From Candidatus Margulisiibacteriota bacterium (GTDB lineage: Bacteria > Margulisbacteria > WOR-1 > O2-12-FULL-45-9), in the NCBI GenBank assembly GCA_018817195.1, contig JAHIUL010000007.1, forward strand, positions 1-6,307: a stretch of DNA of 6,307 nucleotides, written 5' to 3'. Positions within the stretch are counted from its first letter, which is position 1, and the number at the start of each line of letters is the position of its first letter. This document shows, in pieces, positions 1 to 4,988 of this stretch. Position numbers and translations under genes: made by a program. Under the pieces are notes generated by a model. It saw nothing but the letters and a program-made list of their open reading frames with translations, ran no database searches and was not told the origin of the DNA.

Positions 1-507
1 AAAATTTCCTGCCTCGATGCCCTTGATCCCTTTGATATTCCCCACAACCCAGATATCCCCTGATATCCTTGATAAGCTGTCTCTCACCTTATCAAATCTC
101 AAGACCATATCCTCTGTCAAACGCTTCAATTTTCCCTTATGCGCCCCAAATAAAGCAATGTTATACTCATCAGATTTTGCGTCAAGAATAACCGCCATTG
201 TCCCTTCAATATCCGCCAGGTTATAAGCAATGGCTTCAAGGGTAGAAACTGCAACTAGAGGAATGTCCAAGGTTTGCGCCAAAGATTTTGCCGTAGCTAA
301 GCCGCCCCGCAGGCCGACATACGACCCTGGACCAATTGCCACAGCTACTGCCTCAATTTCTTCCGGCTTAATCCCGGCTTCGTTGACATAAAATAAGATT
401 TTCTCGGCTCGGATGTCTGAAACTGTTGTTTCAATTAGGACTTTATCTTCATCCAATAAGCCAATGCTTATTACTTTAGTCGCGCTGCTAATTCCGAGGA
501 TACGCAT
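1..507 (-). CDS. tsaB: TsaB, tRNA t6A37 synthesis scaffold subunit (partial, C-terminus off left edge)
   Basis: First 169 codons of TsaB (YeaZ), the inactive ASKHA-fold partner that binds TsaD and, with TsaE, lets TsaD transfer the threonylcarbamoyl group to A37 of ANN-decoding tRNAs in the cytoplasm. The family signature is seen at residues 59-69 (GPGSYVGLRGG, usual form GPGSFTGLRIG), followed by LATAKSLA, and at 109-115 (DAKSDEY, usual form DARR.E.Y). The N-terminus MRILGISSATK aligns with the normal MRILAIDTST start, so the ATG at 507 is right; the Asp usual in 'IDT' is Ser here. The reading frame is open to base 1, where about 50-70 further residues would follow. An AAAGGAAG sequence lies just upstream inside tsaE. 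The gene overlaps the end of tsaE by 37 bp in another frame, so the pair is probably translationally coupled. Family assignment is firm. Confidence 0.93.
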   Translation of the reverse strand, partial: MRILGISSATKVISIGLLDEDKVLIETTVSDIRAEKILFYVNEAGIKPEEIEAVAVAIGPGSYVGLRGGLATAKSLAQTLDIPLVAVSTLEAIAYNLADIEGTMAVILDAKSDEYNIALFGAHKGKLKRLTEDMVLRFDKVRDSLSRISGDIWVVGNIKGIKGIEAGNF

Positions 508-908
508 AGCTTCCTTTCATTTTCAGACAAGACTTCAATCTTAATCTCATGGAAGTATTTAGGCTTTAATCCTTCTAATTTTTCCGCCCACTCAATTACA
601 CAAACCCCATCACGAGTAAAATATTCCTCAATGCCTAAATCTTCAACCTCTGAAACATCATTTAAGCGGTAAAGGTCTACGTGAAAAAGAGGCAGATTTC
701 CCTGGTATTCATTGATGAGAATAAAAGTCGGTGAAGTAACGTAATCTTTAACACCTAGCCCCTCAGCTATCCCCTGGATCAAAGTAGTTTTTCCTGCTCC
801 TAAATCCCCAGTCAAACAAACAATATCATTAGGCCTCAGAGATTCCCCGATCTTCTTACCAAGCTCAACTGTTTCTTCCGCACTCCCTGAGATAATCTCC
901 GTTACCAT
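471..908 (-). CDS. tsaE: TsaE, P-loop ATPase of tRNA t6A37 synthesis
   Basis: A 145-residue TsaE (YjeE), the ATPase that drives turnover of the TsaB-TsaD complex during t6A37 formation. Motifs in order: Walker A GDLGAGKTT at 34-42, switch-like VTSPTF at 57-62, HVDLYRL at 76-82, and IEWAEK at 105-110, which carries the conserved Glu-Trp pair. The length is typical of the family (about 150). The ATG at 908 overlaps the end of folK by 7 bp. No Shine-Dalgarno is visible (CGACTACGAAAA precedes it), so initiation probably depends on ribosomes finishing folK. The 3' end overlaps tsaB by 37 bp. Placing tsaE directly before tsaB is common, and both products serve the same reaction. No key residue is missing. 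Confidence 0.96.
   Translation of the reverse strand: MVTEIISGSAEETVELGKKIGESLRPNDIVCLTGDLGAGKTTLIQGIAEGLGVKDYVTSPTFILINEYQGNLPLFHVDLYRLNDVSEVEDLGIEEYFTRDGVCVIEWAEKLEGLKPKYFHEIKIEVLSENERKLCVSSELAARLK
510..517 (-). promoter_or_regulatory. Ribosome binding site of tsaB, inside tsaE
   Basis: AAAGGAAG on the minus strand ends 2 nt before the tsaB ATG at 507, with the AGGA core 4 nt away. It lies within the last codons of tsaE and supports a start 37 bp before the tsaE stop rather than a later one. The spacing is slightly short. Confidence 0.55.
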
Positions 909-1528
909 TTTTCGTAGTCGTCAGACGAACCCCCTTTTATCTCTTTAAACCCGGGCAAATCATCATCATACTTTTCACCCAGCTCAACTTTCTTCTCGTC
1001 ATAAAGCGAGTCAATGGTTTTTTCCAGCACCGGATGGATCAAATGCGGGGCAATTTCGCGCAAAGGCCGCAGAACAAAAAGCCTTTCGTGCATCAAAGGA
1101 TGCGGCAGCTGCAGCTTATCATCTGAAATTATTTCACCTTCATAAAGCAGGATGTCAATATCAATGGTGCGCGGCCCCCACTCAATCTCCCTCTCCCTGC
1201 CCAGCGTTGCCTCAATCTCCTGGCAAAGATCAAGCAATTCGTAAGGTGGGAGCTTTGTTTTGACCATAACCACAGCATTGATAAAAGGCGGCTGGTTGCG
1301 CTCACCCTCTGCCTCAGTTTCAAAGTTACTGGAGCGCTTCAATACATCCAATTTGGGATTTTTTTCCAACAGAAAAACTGCCTGTTCAATATATTCTTCT
1401 CGGTCGCCGACATTTGAGCCCAAACCCAGGTAAACCGCAGCCTTACCTCTGGCTTTTGACTTTAAACGTCTGGCTTTCTTACCTTTTTTAACGGGCTTTT
1501 TCTTGGCAACCTTCTTCTTCTTAGCCAT
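902..1528 (-). CDS. folK: FolK, 6-hydroxymethyl-7,8-dihydropterin pyrophosphokinase with lysine-rich N-terminal tail
   Basis: HPPK transfers pyrophosphate from ATP to 6-hydroxymethyl-dihydropterin, making the substrate of FolP. Seen in the sequence: GLGSNVGDR at 35-43, QPPFINAVV at 79-87, WGPRTIDIDILLY at 117-129 with the magnesium-binding aspartates D123 and D125, and PHPLMHERLFVLRPL at 142-156. The protein has 208 residues against about 160 for the family. The excess is a 31-residue N-terminal tail that is almost all Lys, Arg and Ala, plus a C-terminal acidic stretch (about 180-208). The ATG at 1528 is the only usable start before the catalytic domain (no ATG, GTG or TTG codon occurs between it and residue 32), and a strong GAGGAGG lies 7 nt upstream, so the tail appears genuinely translated. 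It overlaps folP by 8 bp and tsaE by 7 bp. Confidence 0.95.
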   Translation of the reverse strand: MAKKKKVAKKKPVKKGKKARRLKSKARGKAAVYLGLGSNVGDREEYIEQAVFLLEKNPKLDVLKRSSNFETEAEGERNQPPFINAVVMVKTKLPPYELLDLCQEIEATLGREREIEWGPRTIDIDILLYEGEIISDDKLQLPHPLMHERLFVLRPLREIAPHLIHPVLEKTIDSLYDEKKVELGEKYDDDLPGFKEIKGGSSDDYEKW

Positions 1529-2729
1529 CTTTCTTCCTCCTCAAAATTGAGTCTGTCATCCTGGCAACGCGGGTCATTTCCGCCACATCATGGACACGTA
1601 TAATATCAGCCCCATTAGAAATTGCAACAGCAATTGTGGCAGCAGTTCCTTCCAGCATTTGATCAATTGGTAAATCCAATGTTTTACCGATAAATGATTT
1701 GCGGGAAGTGCCAATTAAGATCGGTCGCCCCAGGCCTTTGAATTCTGCTAATCTCTGCAAAATTTCTAAATTCTGCTCAACTGTTTTTCCAAAACCAATG
1801 CCAGGATCAACAATTATTTTCTCAGATAGTATACCAGCCTTTTGGGCAATTTCAAGCCCCTGCGACAGGTAATCCCTTATCTCGCCCATCAGGTCAGAAT
1901 ACTCCGGGTTTTTCTGCATATTCCCTGGGTTGCCCTGGATATGCATGATGCAAAGCGCCGCTTTATACTCAGCCACAACCGAAGCCATCTCTGGATCAAA
2001 ACGCAAACCAGAAATATCATTGACCATGTGCGCCCCAACCGCCAGCGCAGCCCTGGCCACCTCTGCCTTGGTAGTATCAATTGAAATGACAGCATCAGTT
2101 TGTTTTACCAATGCTCTAACAACAGGAATTACCCTTTGTTTCTCTTCCTCAACGGAAACAGGCTTTGCCCCGGGCCGACTTGATTCGCCGCCAACATCAA
2201 TAATATCAGCACCGCTTGCTATCATTTGTTTTGCGCAAGCAACAGCGCTGTCAGCATCATTAAATTTTCCGCCGTCAGAAAAAGAATCTGGCGTCACATT
2301 AAGGATGCCCATGATATAAGTGCGCTGGCCAAAATTAAAAGTCTTATTACTAAGCTTAAATGCTTTTGGTGCTAATTCATGATTTAACAAAACAAGTTTT
2401 ATTTCCTCAGCAATTTCAGGCAAACCAAACTGGTGGATTTTTAACTTTTCTATTAATTGGTTTAATTGTTTCAATGTGCCAAAGACAAGTAAATCTGTTG
2501 TCTCAACGGAATGGTTAATAGACCCATAAGCAGTGGCTGCTTCGCCGCCAAAAGACAGCATTTCTTGTTTAATAATATTAGCCGGAATTGGTTTTACGCC
2601 GCAAAGCCTGATAATGCGTGTAATTACTTTGGGCATCATCAGTTCAATACCAGCCGGGCCCACCCCTATTTCAGACATAACACTACGGGCTTCTGCCTGA
2701 TCTTTGATTTGAATGACTCGGACGCTCAT
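1521..2729 (-). CDS. folP: FolP, dihydropteroate synthase with N-terminal accessory domain
   Basis: DHPS joins 6-hydroxymethyl-dihydropterin pyrophosphate to p-aminobenzoate. The TIM-barrel part spans about 131-395: MGILNVTPDSFSDGG at 140-154, DVGGESSRPG at 178-187, SIDTTK at 216-221, NDISG at 237-241, IMHIQG at 261-266, DPGIGFGKT at 308-316, GTSRKSFIG at 340-348 and RVHDV at 378-382. All the usual substrate-binding motifs are present. Residues 1 to about 125 are an extra domain before the barrel, making 402 residues against about 280 for the short form. From memory, similar long FolPs with GGEAA and GTLKQ motifs in this domain exist in thermophilic Firmicutes and other phyla; the domain's role is unknown to me. 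The ATG overlaps the tilS stop as ATGA and has no clear Shine-Dalgarno, so coupling to tilS is likely. Confidence 0.95.
   Translation of the reverse strand: MSVRVIQIKDQAEARSVMSEIGVGPAGIELMMPKVITRIIRLCGVKPIPANIIKQEMLSFGGEAATAYGSINHSVETTDLLVFGTLKQLNQLIEKLKIHQFGLPEIAEEIKLVLLNHELAPKAFKLSNKTFNFGQRTYIMGILNVTPDSFSDGGKFNDADSAVACAKQMIASGADIIDVGGESSRPGAKPVSVEEEKQRVIPVVRALVKQTDAVISIDTTKAEVARAALAVGAHMVNDISGLRFDPEMASVVAEYKAALCIMHIQGNPGNMQKNPEYSDLMGEIRDYLSQGLEIAQKAGILSEKIIVDPGIGFGKTVEQNLEILQRLAEFKGLGRPILIGTSRKSFIGKTLDLPIDQMLEGTAATIAVAISNGADIIRVHDVAEMTRVARMTDSILRRKKDG
1536..1542 (-). promoter_or_regulatory. Strong ribosome binding site of folK
   Basis: GAGGAGG on the minus strand, 7 nt (AAGAAAG) before the folK ATG at 1528, embedded in the last codons of folP where it encodes part of Leu-Arg-Arg-Lys-Lys. 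It fixes the folK start and therefore shows that the lysine-rich tail belongs to the protein. Confidence 0.75.
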
Positions 2730-4111
2730 ACTAATTCTAACTTGATGGCTTTTTTGGAGTATTCTGTCAATTTGACCCGTTCATCAAGCCGCACTCCTCC
2801 CACCCAAACAATTTTATCGTTGCTCTCAACAATGGGGATGTTGGGGCGCTGGTTAGCCGGGATTTTTTCGTCAACATACAAGTCCTGCAATTTTTTTGAC
2901 CCTTTCATGCCCAAAGGATAAAATCTGTCCCCTTCCTCCTTGCTCCTGATAACAATATCCTGGCCCACACTGTCATAATCAACAATCACTGAGGTTGAAT
3001 CATGAGAAACAAGCTTGTCTTTATTAAATTCCTCCACCAAACTGGCGCGCAGCCTCTTGCCCACTTCTTTTATATGAACTTCACCCGGCACCTTCATTTT
3101 ATAGCGAAAATAAATTTCCTTGACGCCTTCCGGCTTCCTTTTACTGATAAATAACTTATCGTGTTTCCCAAAAACATAAATACCTGACGGCAAATGCATT
3201 TCCCATTTATCAGTGCGGGAAAGGCTGGTCAGGATATCATGGATATGTTTATACGAAAAATCCTTCAGGTCGCCCTTAACCTTATCAATCACCTTGCGGA
3301 TTACCAAACGCTGGATTGAATAATCCAGGGTTTTAAGTTTTTTGACCCAGAGGCCGATCTGTCCAACATCAGCTGAAAAAAGCACTTCAAGCAGAGCTTC
3401 TTCTGCCCTAGCGTCAAGATACTGGTTATCTTCTGTCAACAAAAGGATTGTCTGCAAAATGATTTCCCTGATATTAATATTATAAAGTTTAAGCTGGGGG
3501 ATCAGCTTCATGCGCACGCGGTTGCGCAGAAATTTTGATTCATAATTAGTATAATCGCGCCGCGGCACTAACTTCAGCGCGCCCACGTAATTTTCTATCT
3601 CCTTGCGCCAGACTTTAATCAAAGGCCGCGTTATTTTATCGCGTTTGGGCGGGATGCCGCACAAGCCCTTAATGCCTGAGCCGCGCAGCAGGCGCATCAA
3701 GAAGGTTTCCACATTATCATCAGCCGTATGGCCCACCGCGATCTTGTTTGCGCCAATATGGTTCGCCGCCCTTTCAAAAAAGTCATACCTGACCTGGCGG
3801 GCGGCCAGTTCTATGCCCAGCTTATTTTCCTTGGCATAGAACGGCACATCCATGGCTTCAACAGTCAGCGGAACTTTTAGGTTATCGCATAAGCTTTGGA
3901 CATAGCGCAGGTCTAAATCAGCTTCTCTTTTGCGGATCATGTGGTTTAAGTGGGCCACATGGAGTTTAATCCCCAGCTCTTTTTTGCAGGCGCTCAGCGC
4001 ATAAAGCAGCGCAGTTGAATCCGCCCCGCCTGATACAGCCACCAGCACCAGATCCCCTGGTTCGTAAAGGTTATATTCTCTAACTGTTTCAATAATCTTA
4101 TCTTTTAACAT
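2726..4111 (-). CDS. tilS: TilS, tRNA(Ile)-lysidine synthase
   Basis: TilS attaches lysine to C34 of tRNA-Ile2 (anticodon CAU), changing its reading from AUG to AUA and its identity from Met to Ile. The PP-loop SGGADS is at 27-32, AHLNHMIR at 53-60, ELAARQVRY at 101-109 and GHTADDNVETFLMRLLRGSGIKGL at 127-150. All are standard for the N-terminal adenylation domain. The C-terminal domain is also present (about 380-461, with EGDRFYPLGMKGSKKLQDLY from 393 and WVGGVRLDERVKLT), so this is the long three-domain form (461 residues), not the short Aquifex type. The ATG at 4111 lies in the expected position before the PP-loop and overlaps the preceding membrane-protein gene by 14 bp. GGGATAAGG upstream gives only a weak ribosome site. 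tilS next to folP also occurs in Firmicutes. Confidence 0.96.
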   Translation of the reverse strand: MLKDKIIETVREYNLYEPGDLVLVAVSGGADSTALLYALSACKKELGIKLHVAHLNHMIRKREADLDLRYVQSLCDNLKVPLTVEAMDVPFYAKENKLGIELAARQVRYDFFERAANHIGANKIAVGHTADDNVETFLMRLLRGSGIKGLCGIPPKRDKITRPLIKVWRKEIENYVGALKLVPRRDYTNYESKFLRNRVRMKLIPQLKLYNINIREIILQTILLLTEDNQYLDARAEEALLEVLFSADVGQIGLWVKKLKTLDYSIQRLVIRKVIDKVKGDLKDFSYKHIHDILTSLSRTDKWEMHLPSGIYVFGKHDKLFISKRKPEGVKEIYFRYKMKVPGEVHIKEVGKRLRASLVEEFNKDKLVSHDSTSVIVDYDSVGQDIVIRSKEEGDRFYPLGMKGSKKLQDLYVDEKIPANQRPNIPIVESNDKIVWVGGVRLDERVKLTEYSKKAIKLELV

Positions 4112-4403
4112 GCCTTATCCCAAGGCTGCTGCGCACAGCTGCATAAACCGCATAAGCAGCCATCACAGCCACCAAAAATATTTCCAGCCTGGTAAAATTA
4201 AAACGTAAATTTGTTTTCCAGGCCAGTTCAGTTAAATATCTATTGCCGAAGAAAATAATAAAAAAGACAATCCAGGTAAAAAAAGCCTGGGTGCCATGGC
4301 CGCCCACATACTTCTTCTTCCTGGCATCAGTTAACACAATATATAACGCAGGAATGCCAAAAAGATACGCCGCTGCAATCAAAATCCTATCGCTAATTCG
4401 CAT
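4098..4403 (-). CDS. Small three-helix membrane protein of unknown function
   Basis: A 101-residue protein with three hydrophobic segments at about 7-24, 38-53 and 73-90. The basic cluster RKKK (28-31) after the first segment and the basic C-terminus (RHVKR) suggest these parts face the cytoplasm. The first loop reads KKKYVGGHGTQAFFTWIVFF, which recalls small proteins of the DUF4870 type with a conserved 'HG.QA' element, but I cannot confirm this. No signal peptide cleavage site is evident. It is the first protein gene after the tRNA and overlaps tilS by 14 bp. The ATG at 4403 has no Shine-Dalgarno; only 11 nt separate it from the tRNA, and these begin with TATAAT. The coding nature is supported by hydrophobic periodicity and the tight fit between tRNA and tilS. 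The function is unknown. Confidence 0.8.
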   Translation of the reverse strand: MRISDRILIAAAYLFGIPALYIVLTDARKKKYVGGHGTQAFFTWIVFFIIFFGNRYLTELAWKTNLRFNFTRLEIFLVAVMAAYAVYAAVRSSLGIRHVKR

Positions 4404-4408
4404 ACATT

Positions 4409-4414
4409 ATTATA
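4409..4414 (-). promoter_or_regulatory. Possible internal -10 box between tRNA and membrane protein gene
   Basis: A perfect TATAAT begins on the base after the tRNA discriminator. Counting the hexamer as -12 to -7 puts +1 at 4402-4403, on the ATG of the membrane protein, so it could give a leaderless mRNA for the protein operon. No good -35 is seen (17 bp upstream reads CGGTTC inside the tRNA T-arm), so this may be chance in an AT-rich gap. Confidence 0.3.
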
Positions 4415-4488
4415 TGGCTGGGGACGGATTCGAACCGTCGACACGCCGGGTATGAGCCGACTGCTCTAACCAGCTGAGCTACCCAGCC
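4415..4488 (-). tRNA. tRNA with anticodon CAU, elongator Met favoured over Ile2
   Basis: A full 74-nt cloverleaf on the minus strand. The acceptor stem GGCTGGG/CCCAGCC pairs in all seven positions, the D-stem is GCTC/GAGC, the anticodon stem GTCGG/CCGGC has one U28-G42 wobble, and the T-stem is GACGG/CCGTC with loop TTCGAAT. The anticodon loop is CTCATAC, giving CAU. The paired G1-C72 excludes the initiator. U4-A69 and C38 look more like elongator tRNA-Met; E. coli tRNA-Ile2 has C4-G69 and C5-G68, so Met is favoured, but Ile2 is not ruled out. CCA is not encoded (the discriminator A is followed by TATAAT), so the CCA-adding enzyme must complete it. It lies 11 nt before the membrane protein-tilS operon on the same strand. 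Confidence 0.96.
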
Positions 4489-4499
4489 CTAGCATCAAT

Positions 4500-4523
4500 A
4501 TTTTAGGATAACACACCTAAAAT
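4500..4523. repeat. 8-bp perfect inverted repeat, possible operator
   Basis: ATTTTAGG (4500-4507) and CCTAAAAT (4516-4523) are perfect inverted copies separated by 8 nt (ATAACACA). The arms flank and partly cover the candidate leftward -10 box. Neither strand has a T-run after it, so it does not look like an intrinsic terminator. A dimeric regulator binding here is an inference only. Confidence 0.5.
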
Positions 4524-4533
4524 CTATTTGCAA
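4505..4533 (-). promoter_or_regulatory. Candidate promoter of the tRNA-tilS-fol-tsa unit
   Basis: On the minus strand a -35-like TTGCAA (4533-4528) is followed after exactly 17 nt by TATCCT (4510-4505), matching the consensus boxes at 4 of 6 positions each. Transcription would start near 4498, giving a 5' leader of about 10 nt on the tRNA, a normal length for RNase P processing. The -10 box lies inside a perfect inverted repeat. Confidence 0.45.
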
Positions 4534-4556
4534 TAAAAGAGGGCAAATGCTAAAAT
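4528..4556 (+). promoter_or_regulatory. Candidate promoter of the response regulator, leaderless
   Basis: TTGCAA (4528-4533, 4 of 6 matches to -35) is followed by 17 nt and TAAAAT (4551-4556, 5 of 6 matches to -10). With the -10 box ending at -7, +1 falls on 4563, the A of the ATG. No Shine-Dalgarno lies at normal distance; the nearest purine run, AGAGGG (4538-4543), is about 19 nt from the ATG. The palindromic TTGCAA also serves the leftward promoter. Confidence 0.55.
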
Positions 4557-4562
4557 TACGCC

Positions 4563-4985
4563 ATGGTTGACAATGTTAAAATATTAATTGTTGATGACGA
4601 GCGCGGTGTACGCGAATCTTTTGAGATGATCCTCAAGATCAAGGACTACGAAGTAACCACCTTTGAAGACGGTGAAGCAGCTATTTCTTCGCTTAAGAAA
4701 GACATGTTTGACATGGCTTTTGTTGATTTTAAACTGCCCGGCATGGATGGTATTGAAGTTTTAAAGAAAATTAAAGAAGTTGACCCAAACATTGAAGTGG
4801 TCATTGTAACAGCCTATGCTTCAGAATCTTCCCACGCCAATGCCATCACTTTAGGCGCCCTGGAATACTTAAGAAAACCATTCTTAATGGAAGAAATCTA
4901 CGAGTTGGTTGAACGCGGCCTGCGTAAGCAAAGATCAAAGGGAAGCAAACCAAAAGAATCCGGCCCCATGGGCCCAATCCACTAA
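4563..4985 (+). CDS. Single-domain response regulator (CheY-like receiver)
   Basis: A 140-residue protein that is one receiver domain with no output domain. Phosphorylation residues are all present: acidic pair D11-D12, phospho-acceptor D55 (VDFKLPGMDG), switch T83 (VTAYAS), aromatic Y102 and K105 in YLRKPF. Residues 121-140 form a short basic, Gly/Pro-rich tail that looks disordered. Such a protein acts in the cytoplasm by binding a partner when phosphorylated, or passes phosphate in a relay. No histidine kinase, chemotaxis or flagellar gene is in the window, so its partner and output are unknown. It is the only plus-strand gene, diverging from the tRNA and converging on nadA with 3 bp between stops. 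The ATG fits the start of the domain and is probably leaderless. Confidence 0.93.
   Translation: MVDNVKILIVDDERGVRESFEMILKIKDYEVTTFEDGEAAISSLKKDMFDMAFVDFKLPGMDGIEVLKKIKEVDPNIEVVIVTAYASESSHANAITLGALEYLRKPFLMEEIYELVERGLRKQRSKGSKPKESGPMGPIH
4952..4974 (-). terminator. Weak candidate terminator after nadA
   Basis: On the minus strand, 15 nt past the nadA stop, a 5-bp GC stem with a 3-nt loop (arms GGCCC and GGGCC, 4962-4974) is followed 4 nt later by TTCTTTT (4957-4952). The stem is short and the U-run is interrupted and displaced, and the element lies within codons of the response regulator (Gly-Pro-Met-Gly), so it may be fortuitous. No better terminator is seen for either convergent gene. Confidence 0.25.
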
Positions 4986-4988
4986 GAA

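Noticed and set aside
17..226. Plus-strand 69-codon frame near the left edge
   Set aside because: It is antisense to tsaB, which is identified by its GPGS..GLR motif and continues through this region.
1129..1323. Minus-strand 64-codon frame inside folK
   Set aside because: It is a shifted frame of the conserved FolK core and has no ribosome site; a frameshift in folK is not needed, as the folK frame is intact.
1842..2319. Two plus-strand reading frames (1842-2084 and 1930-2319) and one minus-strand frame (1889-2095) inside folP
   Set aside because: They are other frames of the conserved FolP barrel, have no ribosome site, and show no recognisable protein motif.
2511..2921. Plus-strand 136-codon frame across the folP-tilS junction
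   Set aside because: It is antisense to two firmly identified genes and its translation has no recognisable composition or motif.
3603..3839. Plus-strand 78-codon frame in tilS
   Set aside because: It lies antisense to the conserved TilS PP-loop domain (GHTADDNVET region), whose codons create it by chance.
4243..4455. Plus-strand 70-codon reading frame ending AGDGFEPSTRRV
   Set aside because: Its C-terminus is the reverse-strand translation of the tRNA T-arm and anticodon region, a well-known kind of false protein, and the rest is antisense to the membrane-protein gene.
4415..4488. Initiator tRNA-fMet
   Set aside because: Position 1-72 is a G-C pair; bacterial initiators normally have a mismatch there. 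The anticodon stem also lacks the three consecutive G-C pairs (29-41, 30-40, 31-39) in initiator order GGG/CCC.
4500..4523. Inverted repeat as an intrinsic terminator
   Set aside because: No U-run follows it on either strand and no gene ends toward it.
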